Source: Streptomyces dioscori (GTDB lineage: Bacteria; Actinomycetota; Actinomycetes; Streptomycetales; Streptomycetaceae). Taken from it: a DNA stretch of 64,000 bases. Positions 50,333 to 58,692 of the stretch are shown here, in pieces (the first letter of the stretch is position 1; each line of letters begins with the position of its first letter). The DNA lies in the NCBI RefSeq assembly GCF_003024195.1, contig NZ_KZ679041.1:434001-498000 (forward strand). Reading direction: 5' to 3'. The position numbers and the translations under genes are program-made. The notes under the pieces were generated by a model. The model was not told where the DNA came from. It did not search any database and saw only the letters and a list, made by a program, of their open reading frames with translations.

Positions 50333-52176
50333 ACACCCCCGAACTCATCGAACTCGGCCAGCAGCTGCGCGTCGACAGCGTGCGCGCGGCCGCCGCGGCG
50401 GGCTCCGGGCACCCCACCTCCTCGATGTCCGCCGCCGACCTGATGGCGGTCCTGCTCGCCCGGCAGCTGCGCTACGACTTCGAACGGCCCTCCCATCCGG
50501 GCAACGACCGGTTCGTCCTCTCCAAGGGGCACGCCTCGCCGCTGCTGTACGCCGCGTACAAGGCCGCCGGGGCCATCGACGACGCCGAACTGCTGACCTT
50601 CCGCACGCTGGACAGCCGTCTCGAAGGGCATCCGACACCGCGCCGGCTCCCGTGGGTGGAGACCGCCACCGGATCGCTGGGCCAGGGCCTGCCCGTCGGC
50701 GTGGGCATCGCCCTGTCGGGCAAGCGGCTCGACCGGGTGGGCTACCGCGTATGGGTGCTGTGCGGGGACAGCGAACTCGCCGAGGGCTCGATCTGGGAGG
50801 CCGCCGAGCACGCGGCGTACGAGAACCTCGACAACCTCACCGCGATCGTGGACGTCAACCGGCTCGGCCAGCGCGGCCCCACCCGGCACGGCCACGACCT
50901 CGACGCGTACGCCCGCCGCTTCCGGGCCTTCGGCTGGCACACCGTCGAGGTCGACGGACACGACGTCGAGGACATCGAGCGGGCGTACGGCGAGGCCGTC
51001 TCCACGGTGGGACAGCCGACCGTCATCCTGGCCCGCACCCTCAAGGGCAAGGGCGTCGCGTCCGTACAGGACCGCGAGGGCCTGCACGGCAAGCCGCTGC
51101 CGGACGCCGACGAGGCGATCGAGGAACTGGGCGGGGTACGCGACCTGCGCGTCGAGGTCCGCCAGCCGCAGGCCGCCCGGATGCTGCACGCGGTACGGGC
51201 CGGTCACCTGGACCTGCCGCGCTGGGAGACCGGGGACGAGGCCGCCACCCGCGACGCCTACGGCCAGGCGCTCGCCGCACTCGGCTCCTCGCGCGCCGAC
51301 GTCGTCGCCCTCGACGGAGAGGTGAGCGACTCCACCCGCGCCGAGTTCTTCGCCAAGGAACACCCCGAGCGGTTCTTCGAGTGCTACATCGCCGAACAGC
51401 AGCTCGTCGGGGCGGCCGTCGGGCTCGCCACCCGCGGCTGGGTGCCGTTCGCCTCCAGCTTCGCCGCGTTCCTCACCCGCGCCCACGACTTCGTCCGGAT
51501 GGCGGCCGTCAGCGGCATCGGCATCAACCTCGTCGGCTCGCACGCGGGCGTCGCGATCGGCGAGGACGGGCCCTCGCAGATGGGCGTCGAGGACCTGGCC
51601 ATGTTCCGTGCGGTGCACGGCTCGACCGTGCTGTACCCGTGCGACGCCAACCAGACGGCCGCACTCGTCGCAGGCATGGCGGGCCTCGACGGCATCCGCT
51701 ATCTGCGGACCTCCCGCGGCGCCGTGCCCGTCCTGTACGGCCCCGGCGAGGAGTTCCCCGTCGGCGGCAGCAAGGTGCTCAGGCGCTCCCCGGACGACCG
51801 GCTGACCGTCGTCGCCGCCGGTGTGACCGTGCACGAGGCACTGAAGGCCGCGGACGCGCTCGCCGCCGACGGCATCGCCGTGCGGGTCGTCGACCTGTAC
51901 TCCGTCAAGCCCGTCGACCGCGAGACCCTGCGCGAGGCCGCCGAGCAGACCGGCTGCCTGCTCACCGTCGAGGACCACCGCCCGGAGGGCGGTATCGGGG
52001 ACGCGGTCCTGGACGCCTTCCTCGATGGCCGTCCCACTCCGCGGCTGGTCCGTCTCGCCGTACGGGACATGCCCGGCTCGGCCACTCCCGCGGAGCAGCT
52101 GCGCGCGGCGGGCATCGACGCCGAGTCCGTCGTCGCCGCGGTGAAGCTGCTGGTGGAGAACGCGGTGGTGCGATGA
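50329..52176 (+). CDS. Transketolase
   Basis: The 615-residue protein contains the TPP motif GDSELAEGSIWEAAEH...NLTAIVDVNRLGQ (residues about 145-180), GSGHPTSSMS with a substrate His, and IAEQQLVGAA with the cofactor-activating Glu. Transketolase moves two-carbon units in the pentose phosphate pathway. It is somewhat shorter than housekeeping TktA (about 690 residues) and more like the group I transketolase-like single-chain proteins, so it may be a second, specialised copy. It overlaps its neighbours on both sides by 4 nt. Confidence 0.85.
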   Translation: MNTPELIELGQQLRVDSVRAAAAAGSGHPTSSMSAADLMAVLLARQLRYDFERPSHPGNDRFVLSKGHASPLLYAAYKAAGAIDDAELLTFRTLDSRLEGHPTPRRLPWVETATGSLGQGLPVGVGIALSGKRLDRVGYRVWVLCGDSELAEGSIWEAAEHAAYENLDNLTAIVDVNRLGQRGPTRHGHDLDAYARRFRAFGWHTVEVDGHDVEDIERAYGEAVSTVGQPTVILARTLKGKGVASVQDREGLHGKPLPDADEAIEELGGVRDLRVEVRQPQAARMLHAVRAGHLDLPRWETGDEAATRDAYGQALAALGSSRADVVALDGEVSDSTRAEFFAKEHPERFFECYIAEQQLVGAAVGLATRGWVPFASSFAAFLTRAHDFVRMAAVSGIGINLVGSHAGVAIGEDGPSQMGVEDLAMFRAVHGSTVLYPCDANQTAALVAGMAGLDGIRYLRTSRGAVPVLYGPGEEFPVGGSKVLRRSPDDRLTVVAAGVTVHEALKAADALAADGIAVRVVDLYSVKPVDRETLREAAEQTGCLLTVEDHRPEGGIGDAVLDAFLDGRPTPRLVRLAVRDMPGSATPAEQLRAAGIDAESVVAAVKLLVENAVVR

Positions 52177-53120
52177 CCGCCGTGCGCGCGGGCCGGCGGA
52201 CCGTCGAGGTGCACCGGCCCGACAAGGTGATGTTCCCCGCCGGGTCCGGAGGGTCCGGCGGGCCCGGCGGGGGAGAGGCGAAGGAGTACACCAAGGCGGA
52301 CGTCGTCGCGTACTACCGGGAGATCGCCCCTTTCATGCTGCCGCACCTGCGGGGACGGCCCCTGATGCTGGAGCGGTACCCGGACGGGCTCGACGGGCCG
52401 AAGTTCATGCAGAAGAACGTCCAGAACCACTATCCGGACTGGATCCGCCGCGTCGAGGTGCCCAAGGAGGGCGGCACGGTCCTGCACCCCGTCTGTGACG
52501 ACACCGCGACCCTCGTCTACCTCGCCGACCAGGCCGCCCTGACCCTGCACCGGTGGCTCGCCCGCGTCTCCTCCGACGGCACCGCCGACCGGCCCGACCG
52601 GCTCGTCTTCGACCTGGACCCCTCGACCGACGACTTCGAGCCGGTACGCGACACCGCCCGGCTCCTCGGTGAACTCCTCGACCATCTCCGGCTGCCGTCC
52701 GCCCTGATGACCACCGGCTCACGCGGACTGCACGTCGTGGTGCCCCTCGACGGCAGGCATGGCTTCGACGAGGTGCACACCTTCGCCAAGGACGTCGCCG
52801 ACACGCTCACCGAGGCACATCCCGACCGGCTCACCACCGAGGCCCGCAAGAAGGACCGCGGCGACCGCCTCTATCTGGACATCCAGCGCAACGCCTACGC
52901 CCAGACCACCGTCGCCCCCTTCACCGTGCGCGCCAGGCCCGGGGCCCCGGTCGCCATGCCCGTCGCCTGGGACCAGTTGGAAGATGCGGAACTCGGCCCG
53001 CGCCGCTGGACGATCGCCGACGCCGTCGACCAGGCCCGCACGAACCCCTGGTCAGGGCTGCTGCGCAGCGGGCGCGCGCTCGGTCCCGCCCGGCGCCGCC
53101 TGAACGCCCTGCGCGGCTGA
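52173..53120 (+). CDS. LigD-type polymerase/primase domain protein (NHEJ)
   Basis: The 315-residue protein is a stand-alone LigD polymerase domain of the archaeo-eukaryotic primase fold. The metal Asp pair is in VFDLDPS and the SxGxH motif in TGSRGLHVVVPL; the N-terminus has HRPDKVMFP. In bacterial end joining this domain fills gaps with ribonucleotides for LigD ligase and Ku, which are not nearby. It overlaps the transketolase stop by 4 nt, an unusual coupling of repair with carbon metabolism. A Gly/Ser/Pro loop (residues 25-37) is inserted. Confidence 0.87.
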   Translation: MTAVRAGRRTVEVHRPDKVMFPAGSGGSGGPGGGEAKEYTKADVVAYYREIAPFMLPHLRGRPLMLERYPDGLDGPKFMQKNVQNHYPDWIRRVEVPKEGGTVLHPVCDDTATLVYLADQAALTLHRWLARVSSDGTADRPDRLVFDLDPSTDDFEPVRDTARLLGELLDHLRLPSALMTTGSRGLHVVVPLDGRHGFDEVHTFAKDVADTLTEAHPDRLTTEARKKDRGDRLYLDIQRNAYAQTTVAPFTVRARPGAPVAMPVAWDQLEDAELGPRRWTIADAVDQARTNPWSGLLRSGRALGPARRRLNALRG

Positions 53121-53136
53121 GCGCCGACACTCGCAG

Positions 53137-53161
53137 GTTTGGTGAACGAACGGCCGGTCAC
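53137..53161 (+). promoter_or_regulatory. Candidate SigB-type promoter before gvpO
   Basis: GTTT at 53137, a 15-nt spacer and GGTCAC at 53156 fit 4 of 4 and 4 of 6 positions of the SigB/SigF-type pattern GTTT-N15-GGGTAC. Transcription would start about 10 nt before the GAGGTGG ribosome site of gvpO. The -10 match is imperfect. Confidence 0.35.
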
Positions 53162-53179
53162 TCGGTGTTCGAGGTGGCC

Positions 53180-53545
53180 ATGTCGAACACATCCAACACA
53201 TCAGATTCACAGAGTTCACAGAGTGCGTCGAACTCGACCAAGGGCAGGCAGAGGAGCACGACGGACGACGACGAGCTGGGTCCCATGGACGTGCTGCGTC
53301 AGGCGCGCGGCCAGCTCGCCGAACTGACCGGCATGGAGGCCGAGTCGGTGTCGTCGTTCGAACGGACCGACGACGGCTGGTCGTTGGAGATCGAGGTCCT
53401 GGAACTGGTCCGGGTCCCCGACACGATGAGTCTGCTCGCGAGCTACGAGGTGACCCTCAACCCGCGAGGCGAACTCACCGGGTACCGCCGCGTCCGCCGC
53501 TACGAACGCGGCCGGGCCGACACCCGTAAGTCCGGCGGCCGATAG
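53180..53545 (+). CDS. gvpO: Gas vesicle protein GvpO
   Basis: The 121-residue protein has a disordered Ser/Thr-rich N-terminus and a compact domain (ELGPMDVLRQARGQLAELTG, DDGWSLEIEVLELVRVPDTMSLLASYEV) characteristic of GvpO. In haloarchaea GvpO affects gvp expression; its role in actinobacteria is unclear. ATG 53180 follows GAGGTGG. It opens the gvp cluster, in the OAFGYZJLSK order described for Streptomyces. Confidence 0.9.
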   Translation: MSNTSNTSDSQSSQSASNSTKGRQRSTTDDDELGPMDVLRQARGQLAELTGMEAESVSSFERTDDGWSLEIEVLELVRVPDTMSLLASYEVTLNPRGELTGYRRVRRYERGRADTRKSGGR

Positions 53546-53573
53546 GCCGCCCCCTGCCCGTACATCCGACAAG

Positions 53574-53619
53574 TGCACACACCAACAGGGCACACACCTG
53601 ACAGTGCACACCCCGACAG
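53574..53619 (+). repeat. Three direct 15-nt repeats between gvpO and gvpA
   Basis: TGCACACACCAACAG, GCACACACCTGACAG and TGCACACCCCGACAG lie head to tail at 53574-53588, 53590-53604 and 53605-53619, ending about 20 nt before the gvpA start. They may be a binding array or a slippage product. Confidence 0.65.
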
Positions 53620-53638
53620 ACAAGGAGGGCCGGTCGGT

Positions 53639-54070
53639 ATGACCGTTGTCCCGGCACAGCAATCCGGTGGTGGAGGCGGCTCCAGCGGCCTCTACGACGT
53701 TCTTGAACTCGTTCTCGACCGGGGGCTCGTCATCGACGCCTTCATCCGGGTCTCCCTCGTCGGCATCGAGATCCTCAAGATCGACATCCGGGTCGTCATA
53801 GCGAGCGTCGACACCTATCTGCGCTTCGCCGAGGCGTGCAACCGCCTCGACCTCGAAGCGGGGAACAAGCGCGACCCCGGACTTCCCGACCTGGTCGGCT
53901 CGATCACCGAGTCCGGCGCGAAGGGCAAGTCCAAGGGGGCCCTGTCCGGCGCCGCCGAGACCATCTCGGACGCGTTCAAGCAGTCCCGCGAGGAGAGCCA
54001 GAGCCAGTCCGAGTCGAGGCCGCGGACCCGTAAGACCGCCGCCTCGCGCCGCAAGGAGGAGCAGGAGTGA
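53639..54070 (+). CDS. gvpA: Gas vesicle major structural protein GvpA
   Basis: The 143-residue protein contains the GvpA core ([42 protein letters not shown]), which forms the ribs of the gas vesicle shell. The C-terminal 75 residues form a charged, likely disordered tail rich in Ser, Lys and Arg, much longer than in cyanobacterial GvpA (about 70 residues). ATG 53639 has AAGGAGG upstream. The in-frame GTG at 53573 runs through repeats and is rejected. It overlaps gvpF by 4 nt. Confidence 0.92.
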   Translation: MTVVPAQQSGGGGGSSGLYDVLELVLDRGLVIDAFIRVSLVGIEILKIDIRVVIASVDTYLRFAEACNRLDLEAGNKRDPGLPDLVGSITESGAKGKSKGALSGAAETISDAFKQSREESQSQSESRPRTRKTAASRRKEEQE

Positions 54071-54816
54071 GCACGTACGTCTACGGCATCACGTCCAGTT
54101 CGCTGCCCTCGCTCCCGGACGGCACGGAAGGCGTCGGCGAGCCGGCGCTGCCGGTGCGCGTCATCAAGGAGGGCGACCTCGCCGCGGTCGTCAGTGACGC
54201 GCCGGAAGGGCTGCGGCCCAAGCGCAGGGACCTGCTCGCCCATCAGAACGTGCTCGCCGAGGCGGGCGCGGGCGGCCCGGTGCTGCCCATGCGGTTCGGC
54301 AGTGTCTCGACGGACGACGCGGCCGTGGCCAGTGTCCTGGCCGAGCGCGCCGACCACTTCAAGGAGCGCCTCGACGTGCTCGCGGGCAAGGTCGAGTACA
54401 ACGTCAAGGCCACGCACGACGAAGAGGCCGTACTGCACCGGGTGATGTCCGAGAACCCCGAGGTACGGGCACTCACCGAGGCCAACCGCAGCGCGGGCGG
54501 CGGCAACTACGACGAGAAGCTGCGGCTCGGCGAGATGGTGGTCGCCGCGGTGAAGAACCGCGAGGTCGAGGACGCCGCCGAGATCCAGCAGGCGCTGGAG
54601 TCGGCCGCCGCCTCCGTCAGCGTGGGCCCCGAGTCCACCGGCTGGCTGGCCAACCTCTCGTTCCTCGTGGACCGCGACACGGCCGAGACGTTCATGGACG
54701 CCGTCGAAGAGGTCCGCAAGGCGCACCCGCACCTCGATCTGCGGGTCCACGGGCCGCTGCCCCCCTACAGCTTCGTCGAGCCGGGCCCTTCCGAGCCCGC
54801 CAAGGCGACCAACTAA
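54067..54816 (+). CDS. gvpF: Gas vesicle protein GvpF (GvpL/GvpF family)
   Basis: The 249-residue protein begins [13 protein letters not shown] and contains the two alpha-beta halves of the GvpL/F family ([44 protein letters not shown], and [18 protein letters not shown]). GvpF binds GvpA and is thought to act during nucleation or assembly. It starts at GTG overlapping the gvpA stop, so the two are coupled. Confidence 0.92.
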   Translation: MSTYVYGITSSSLPSLPDGTEGVGEPALPVRVIKEGDLAAVVSDAPEGLRPKRRDLLAHQNVLAEAGAGGPVLPMRFGSVSTDDAAVASVLAERADHFKERLDVLAGKVEYNVKATHDEEAVLHRVMSENPEVRALTEANRSAGGGNYDEKLRLGEMVVAAVKNREVEDAAEIQQALESAAASVSVGPESTGWLANLSFLVDRDTAETFMDAVEEVRKAHPHLDLRVHGPLPPYSFVEPGPSEPAKATN

Positions 54817-54841
54817 ACCTTCGTAACCAGGAGTTGATGAC

Positions 54842-55108
54842 ATGGGGCTGATCGGAGAAGTCCTGATGCTGCCGTTCGCCCCCGTGCGCGGCAGCCTCTG
54901 GGCCATGGAACAGGTGGTGAACGAGGCCGAGCGCCAGTACTACGACCCGGCGGCGGTCCGCGCCGAACTCGGCAAGCTTGAGGAACGCCTTGAGTCCGGC
55001 GAGATCGACGAAGCGGAGTTCGACCGCATGGAGGACGAGCTCCTCGACAGGCTGGAGATAGCCATGACCAGGAGCACCGGAACAGGCAACAACGGGACTA
55101 CACGATGA
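54842..55108 (+). CDS. gvpG: Gas vesicle protein GvpG
   Basis: The 88-residue protein starts GLIGEVLMLPFAPVRGSLWAMEQV and continues with a long charged helix (ELGKLEERLESGEIDEAEFDRMEDELLDRLE), the pattern of GvpG. It is an accessory assembly protein of small size. It overlaps gvpY by 4 nt. No obvious unusual features. Confidence 0.9.
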   Translation: MGLIGEVLMLPFAPVRGSLWAMEQVVNEAERQYYDPAAVRAELGKLEERLESGEIDEAEFDRMEDELLDRLEIAMTRSTGTGNNGTTR

Positions 55109-55827
55109 ACCGACTAGGGCTTGGCCTCGCCGTAGGGGCCGGATACGTCCTCGGACGTACGAAGAAGATGAAGCTGGCCTTCGCCGTCGGCACCATGGTG
55201 GCCGGCAAGCGGATGCATCTCAGCCCGCGGGCGCTCGCGGACCTGGTCTCCACACAGCTGCAGAACAACCCGCAGTTCAAGGAGATCGGCGACCAGCTGC
55301 GCGGGGACCTGCGCGGCGTGGGCAAGGCCGCCACCGGAGCACTCGTCGAGCGCCAGATCACCGGCCTCGCCGACCGGCTGCACGGACGCACCAGCCAGGT
55401 GCAGGACCAGCTCGCGGGCGTCGTCCCGGACGCGGTCCCGGACGTGCCCGGGGTCGGCGGCAAGAAGCGCCGCAAGCGGGACGAGGAGCCGGACGACGAG
55501 TACGACGACGTCGAGTACGACGACGACGAGTACGAGCACGACGACGACTCGGACGACTCCGCCCGCGACAACCGCGACGCGGACGGCGAGGCGGCCGAGG
55601 ACGACGAGAAGCCGCGGCCGCGCAAGCGGGCTCCCGCGAAGAAGAGCGCGAAGGCGCCGGCGAAGAAGGCCGCCGAGAAGCGCAGCCCCGGCAACGAGGC
55701 TCCGGCGAAGAAGACGGCGGCCAGGACCGCGAAGAAGGCTCCCGGCAGGAGGACGGCCGCGGCGAAGACCGCCACGCGCCGCACCACCCGGGCCCGTACG
55801 ACGAGGGGAGGCGGCGACGATGACTGA
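55105..55827 (+). CDS. gvpY: Gas vesicle accessory protein GvpY with charged low-complexity tail
   Basis: The 240-residue protein has an N-terminal domain (residues 1-115) starting GLGLAVGAGYVLGRTKK with one short hydrophobic segment, conserved in actinobacterial gvp clusters. Residues about 125-175 are mostly Asp/Glu/Tyr, and 175-240 are mostly Lys, Ala and Arg (AKKSAKAPAKKAAEKR), much like histone H1 tails. The two halves have opposite charge. Function is unknown. It overlaps gvpG by 4 nt and gvpZ by 8 nt. Confidence 0.85.
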   Translation: MNRLGLGLAVGAGYVLGRTKKMKLAFAVGTMVAGKRMHLSPRALADLVSTQLQNNPQFKEIGDQLRGDLRGVGKAATGALVERQITGLADRLHGRTSQVQDQLAGVVPDAVPDVPGVGGKKRRKRDEEPDDEYDDVEYDDDEYEHDDDSDDSARDNRDADGEAAEDDEKPRPRKRAPAKKSAKAPAKKAAEKRSPGNEAPAKKTAARTAKKAPGRRTAAAKTATRRTTRARTTRGGGDDD

Positions 55828-56998
55828 CACCCTCGGGTCCGCGACCAAGCAGGCCAAGAGCAACCCGCTGACCTCGCTCGCGCAGAGCGAGGCGGTCGAC
55901 CGGCTCAAGGAGGAGGCCCAGGCCTACCTCGCCGCCCAGGTCCAGCGGGCACTGGTCGGCGTCGGCACCAAGCTCGGCCAGACGACGGGCAAGCTCAACG
56001 ACATCGCCTCCGGCGACAGCCCCGGCTTCGCCAAGCTCGCCCTCGACGGCGGCCGCAAGCTGGCCGACGGCAAGGGGCCCATGCGCACCGCGCTGGAACT
56101 CGGCGCGGGCAAGGCCAAGGACAGCGTGGTCGGCGCCTTCAAGAACCTGACCGGCGGCAAGGGCGGCAAGCGCAAGGGCGGCGCCGGCAAGAAGCCCACC
56201 GTCATCATGGAGTTCATCGACGTCGGCGTGCCGCTGCGCACCGCCTACGACCAGTGGACCCAGTACCAGGACTTCAGCAACTTCGCCCGGGGCGTCAAGA
56301 GCGCGAACCGCGCCGACGACACGACGTCCGACTGGCAGATGAAGATCTTCTGGTCCAACCGCAGCTGGAAGGCCCACACCACCGAGCAGGTGGCGGACCA
56401 GCGGATCAGCTGGACCTCGGAGGGCGCCAAGGGCACCACCAAGGGCGTCATCACCTTCCACTCGCTCGCCGAGAACCTCACCCGCGTGCTGCTGGTCATC
56501 GAGTACTACCCCAAGGGGCTGTTCGAGAAGACCGGCAACATCTGGCGCGCCCAGGGCCGCCGGGCACGCCTCGACCTCAAGCACTTCGCCCGCTTCATCA
56601 CCATCAAGGGCGAGGCGGACGACGGCTGGCGCGGCGAGATCCGCGACGGCGAGGTCGTCACGAGCCACGAGGACGCGGTCGCGGAGGAGGAGGAAGCCGA
56701 ACAGAACTCCGAGGACGCTCCCGAGGACGGCTCCGAGGAGGGCTCCGAGGACACGGAGGCCTCGGCCGACGAGGAGTCCGCCGAGGACGAGCTGCCCGAG
56801 GACGAGGAGGCGTACGAGGACGAGGACGCCCCCGAGGCCGAGTACGAGGACGAAGAGGTCCCGGAGGACGAGGAGGCCTACGAGGAGGACGCGCCGGAGG
56901 CCGAGTACGAGGACGAAGAGGTCCCGGAGGACGAGGAAGCGGTGGACGAGGCGGACGAGCGCGAGCGTGAGCCCGCCGGTGCGCGGAGCCGTCGATGA
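55820..56998 (+). CDS. gvpZ: Gas vesicle accessory protein GvpZ (SRPBCC domain, acidic tail)
   Basis: The 392-residue protein has a helical N-part (residues 1-115), an SRPBCC/START-like domain (about 130-275: IMEFIDVGVPLRTAYDQWTQ, FWSNRSWKAHTTEQV), and an acidic C-terminal tail of about 110 residues. The tail contains a 21-residue tandem repeat (APEAEYEDEEVPEDEEAY). In this and related clusters gvpZ lies between Y and J, but its role is not established. It starts within the gvpY stop region. Confidence 0.85.
   Translation: MTDTLGSATKQAKSNPLTSLAQSEAVDRLKEEAQAYLAAQVQRALVGVGTKLGQTTGKLNDIASGDSPGFAKLALDGGRKLADGKGPMRTALELGAGKAKDSVVGAFKNLTGGKGGKRKGGAGKKPTVIMEFIDVGVPLRTAYDQWTQYQDFSNFARGVKSANRADDTTSDWQMKIFWSNRSWKAHTTEQVADQRISWTSEGAKGTTKGVITFHSLAENLTRVLLVIEYYPKGLFEKTGNIWRAQGRRARLDLKHFARFITIKGEADDGWRGEIRDGEVVTSHEDAVAEEEEAEQNSEDAPEDGSEEGSEDTEASADEESAEDELPEDEEAYEDEDAPEAEYEDEEVPEDEEAYEEDAPEAEYEDEEVPEDEEAVDEADEREREPAGARSRR
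56837..56940 (+). repeat. 63-bp tandem repeat encoding the GvpZ acidic tail
   Basis: Copies of GCCGAGTACGAGGACGAAGA followed by GGTCCCGGAGGACGAGGA start at 56837 and 56900, 63 bp apart, with one mismatch over 41 bases. The near identity indicates recent duplication. Confidence 0.75.
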
Positions 56999-57372
56999 CC
57001 ACGGCTCAGCGCCTGCCCGACCCCTACGGGAACGGCGGCGGCGCCAACCTCGCGGACATCCTCGAACGGGTCCTGGACAAGGGCATCGTGATCGCGGGTG
57101 ACATCCGTATCAACCTGCTCGACATCGAACTCCTCACCATCAAGCTGCGGCTCATCGTCGCCTCCGTCGACAAGGCGAAGGAGATGGGCATCGACTGGTG
57201 GGAGACCGATCCGCAGCTGTCCTCCCGCGCCGGACGCGACGAACTCGCCCGGGAGAACGCGGAGTTGCGTGCACACGTGGCCGAACTGGAGGGCGCGCGC
57301 GGCGAAGTGACCGCGGGCGACCGCCAACCCGCGGAGAAGCCGCAGAAGACGGAGAAGGAAGCACAAGGATGA
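56995..57372 (+). CDS. gvpJ: Gas vesicle protein GvpJ (GvpA family)
   Basis: The 125-residue protein has the GvpA-like core ADILERVLDKGIVIAGDIRI and DIELLTIKLRLIVASVDKAKE with WWETDP following, which marks GvpJ rather than GvpA. A charged coiled-coil-like tail follows. GvpJ is a minor structural protein thought to cap or nucleate the vesicle. It overlaps gvpZ and gvpL by 4 nt each. Confidence 0.9.
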   Translation: MTTAQRLPDPYGNGGGANLADILERVLDKGIVIAGDIRINLLDIELLTIKLRLIVASVDKAKEMGIDWWETDPQLSSRAGRDELARENAELRAHVAELEGARGEVTAGDRQPAEKPQKTEKEAQG

Positions 57373-58163
57373 GTGGCCTGCGTTACGTGTACGCCGTCTG
57401 CCGCCCCTTCGGTACACCCCTGCCGGCCCAGCTGACAGGGGTGGCCGGCGTGCCGCCCAAGCAACTGGTCCACGGCGACCTGGTCGCCGTCGTCGGCCAG
57501 GTGCCCGCGGAGGACTTCGCGGAGGGGCCGCTGCGGGCCCATCTGGAGGACCTGGACTGGCTCGGCGCGACCGCGCGGGCCCACCAGAACGTCATCGACG
57601 CGCTCACCGTCGTCACCTCGCCGCTGCCGCTCCGGCTCGCCACGGTGTTCCGGGACGACAGCGGTGTCCGGTCCATGCTGGAGGAGCGCGAGGAGACCTT
57701 CCTGCGGACCCTCGACCGCCTCGACGGGCGGGTCGAATGGGGAGTGAAGGTGTACTCGGAACCCACGGAGGACGCCGGGAAGGCGGAGGCCGCCGAGGGT
57801 TCGGGGGCGCGGCCGGCTTCCCCTCCCGGCAGGGCGGCGGGATCGGGGCGCGACTATCTGCGGCAGCGGCGCAACCAGCGCAAGGAGAGCGAGGAGAAGT
57901 GGGAGCGGGCCGAGGAGTTCTCGCGCCGGCTCCACGAGTCCCTTTCCGGGTACGCGGAGGACACCCGGATCCACGCCCCGCAGAACTCGGCGCTGTCCCG
58001 CGCGCCCGGCCGGAACATCCTGAACGCCGCCTATCTGGTGCCGCGGACGGAATCCGAGGCGTTCGTGGAACTGGTGGACCGCACGAAGGACGACGCGCCG
58101 GGACTGCGCGTCGAGCTGACCGGTCCATGGGCGGCCTACTCGTTCAGCGGGGAGGACGCGTGA
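57369..58163 (+). CDS. gvpL: Gas vesicle protein GvpL (GvpL/GvpF family)
   Basis: The 264-residue protein is the second GvpL/F family member, with RYVYAVCRPFGTPL at the start, DLVAVVGQVPAEDFAEGPLRAHL, PLPLRLATVFRDDSGV and GPWAAYSF at the end. A Gly/Pro/Ala-rich loop (about residues 140-160) separates its halves. It is an assembly factor that binds GvpA-type proteins. It overlaps gvpS by 4 nt. Confidence 0.9.
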   Translation: MSGLRYVYAVCRPFGTPLPAQLTGVAGVPPKQLVHGDLVAVVGQVPAEDFAEGPLRAHLEDLDWLGATARAHQNVIDALTVVTSPLPLRLATVFRDDSGVRSMLEEREETFLRTLDRLDGRVEWGVKVYSEPTEDAGKAEAAEGSGARPASPPGRAAGSGRDYLRQRRNQRKESEEKWERAEEFSRRLHESLSGYAEDTRIHAPQNSALSRAPGRNILNAAYLVPRTESEAFVELVDRTKDDAPGLRVELTGPWAAYSFSGEDA

Positions 58164-58348
58164 CCGTCGTGGAACGCCGGGAGGTCGCTCTGGTCGACCT
58201 CCTCGACCGGCTGCTCGCGGGCGGGGTCGTCATCACGGGCGACCTCACGCTGCGGATCGCGGACGTCGATCTCGTACGGATCGATCTGAACGCGCTGATC
58301 AGCTCGGTGAACGAGAACGTTCCCGCGCCGTGGGAGGAGATGCTGTGA
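58160..58348 (+). CDS. gvpS: Gas vesicle protein GvpS (small GvpA-family protein)
   Basis: The 62-residue protein is essentially the bare GvpA fold (VDLLDRLLAGGVVITGDLTL, ADVDLVRIDLNALISSV) with no tail. It starts at GTG over the gvpL stop and ends over the gvpK start. It is probably a minor shell or tip component. Confidence 0.88.
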   Translation: MTVVERREVALVDLLDRLLAGGVVITGDLTLRIADVDLVRIDLNALISSVNENVPAPWEEML

Positions 58349-58692
58349 GCGGTGGAGAGGCACTCCGGAGGGTGGTGGACGACGCGGTCCTCGGCACCGG
58401 GGCGGGCAGGGAGGCCGGGCGGAGCCGTCTGGACCTCGAACCCGACACGGTGGAGCGGGACCTGATCAAGCTGGTGCTGACCGTGGTCGAGTTGTTGCGG
58501 CAGTTGATGGAACGGCAGGCTGTCCGGCGGTTCGACACGGGGGACTTGTCCGAGGATCAGGAGGAGCGGATCGGGCTCACGCTGATGCTTCTGGACGACC
58601 GGATGGCGGAGCTCCGCGACCGCTACGGGCTCCGCCCCGAGGACCTGAACCTCGACCTCGGCCCGTTGGGCCCGCTGCTCCCCCGGGACTGA
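58345..58692 (+). CDS. gvpK: Gas vesicle protein GvpK
   Basis: The 115-residue protein has the GvpK pattern: RLDLEPDTVERDLIKLVLTV, RQLMERQAVRRFDTGDLS and LTLMLLDDRMAELRDRYGL. GvpK is an essential small accessory protein in studied systems. It starts at GTG 58345, overlapping gvpS. It closes the cluster; a repeat island begins right after its stop. Confidence 0.92.
   Translation: MSGGEALRRVVDDAVLGTGAGREAGRSRLDLEPDTVERDLIKLVLTVVELLRQLMERQAVRRFDTGDLSEDQEERIGLTLMLLDDRMAELRDRYGLRPEDLNLDLGPLGPLLPRD

Noticed and set aside
53573..53638. Longer GvpA from GTG 53573
   Set aside because: The extra residues come from the direct repeats, and AAGGAGG sits between that GTG and ATG 53639, which is the usual GvpA start.
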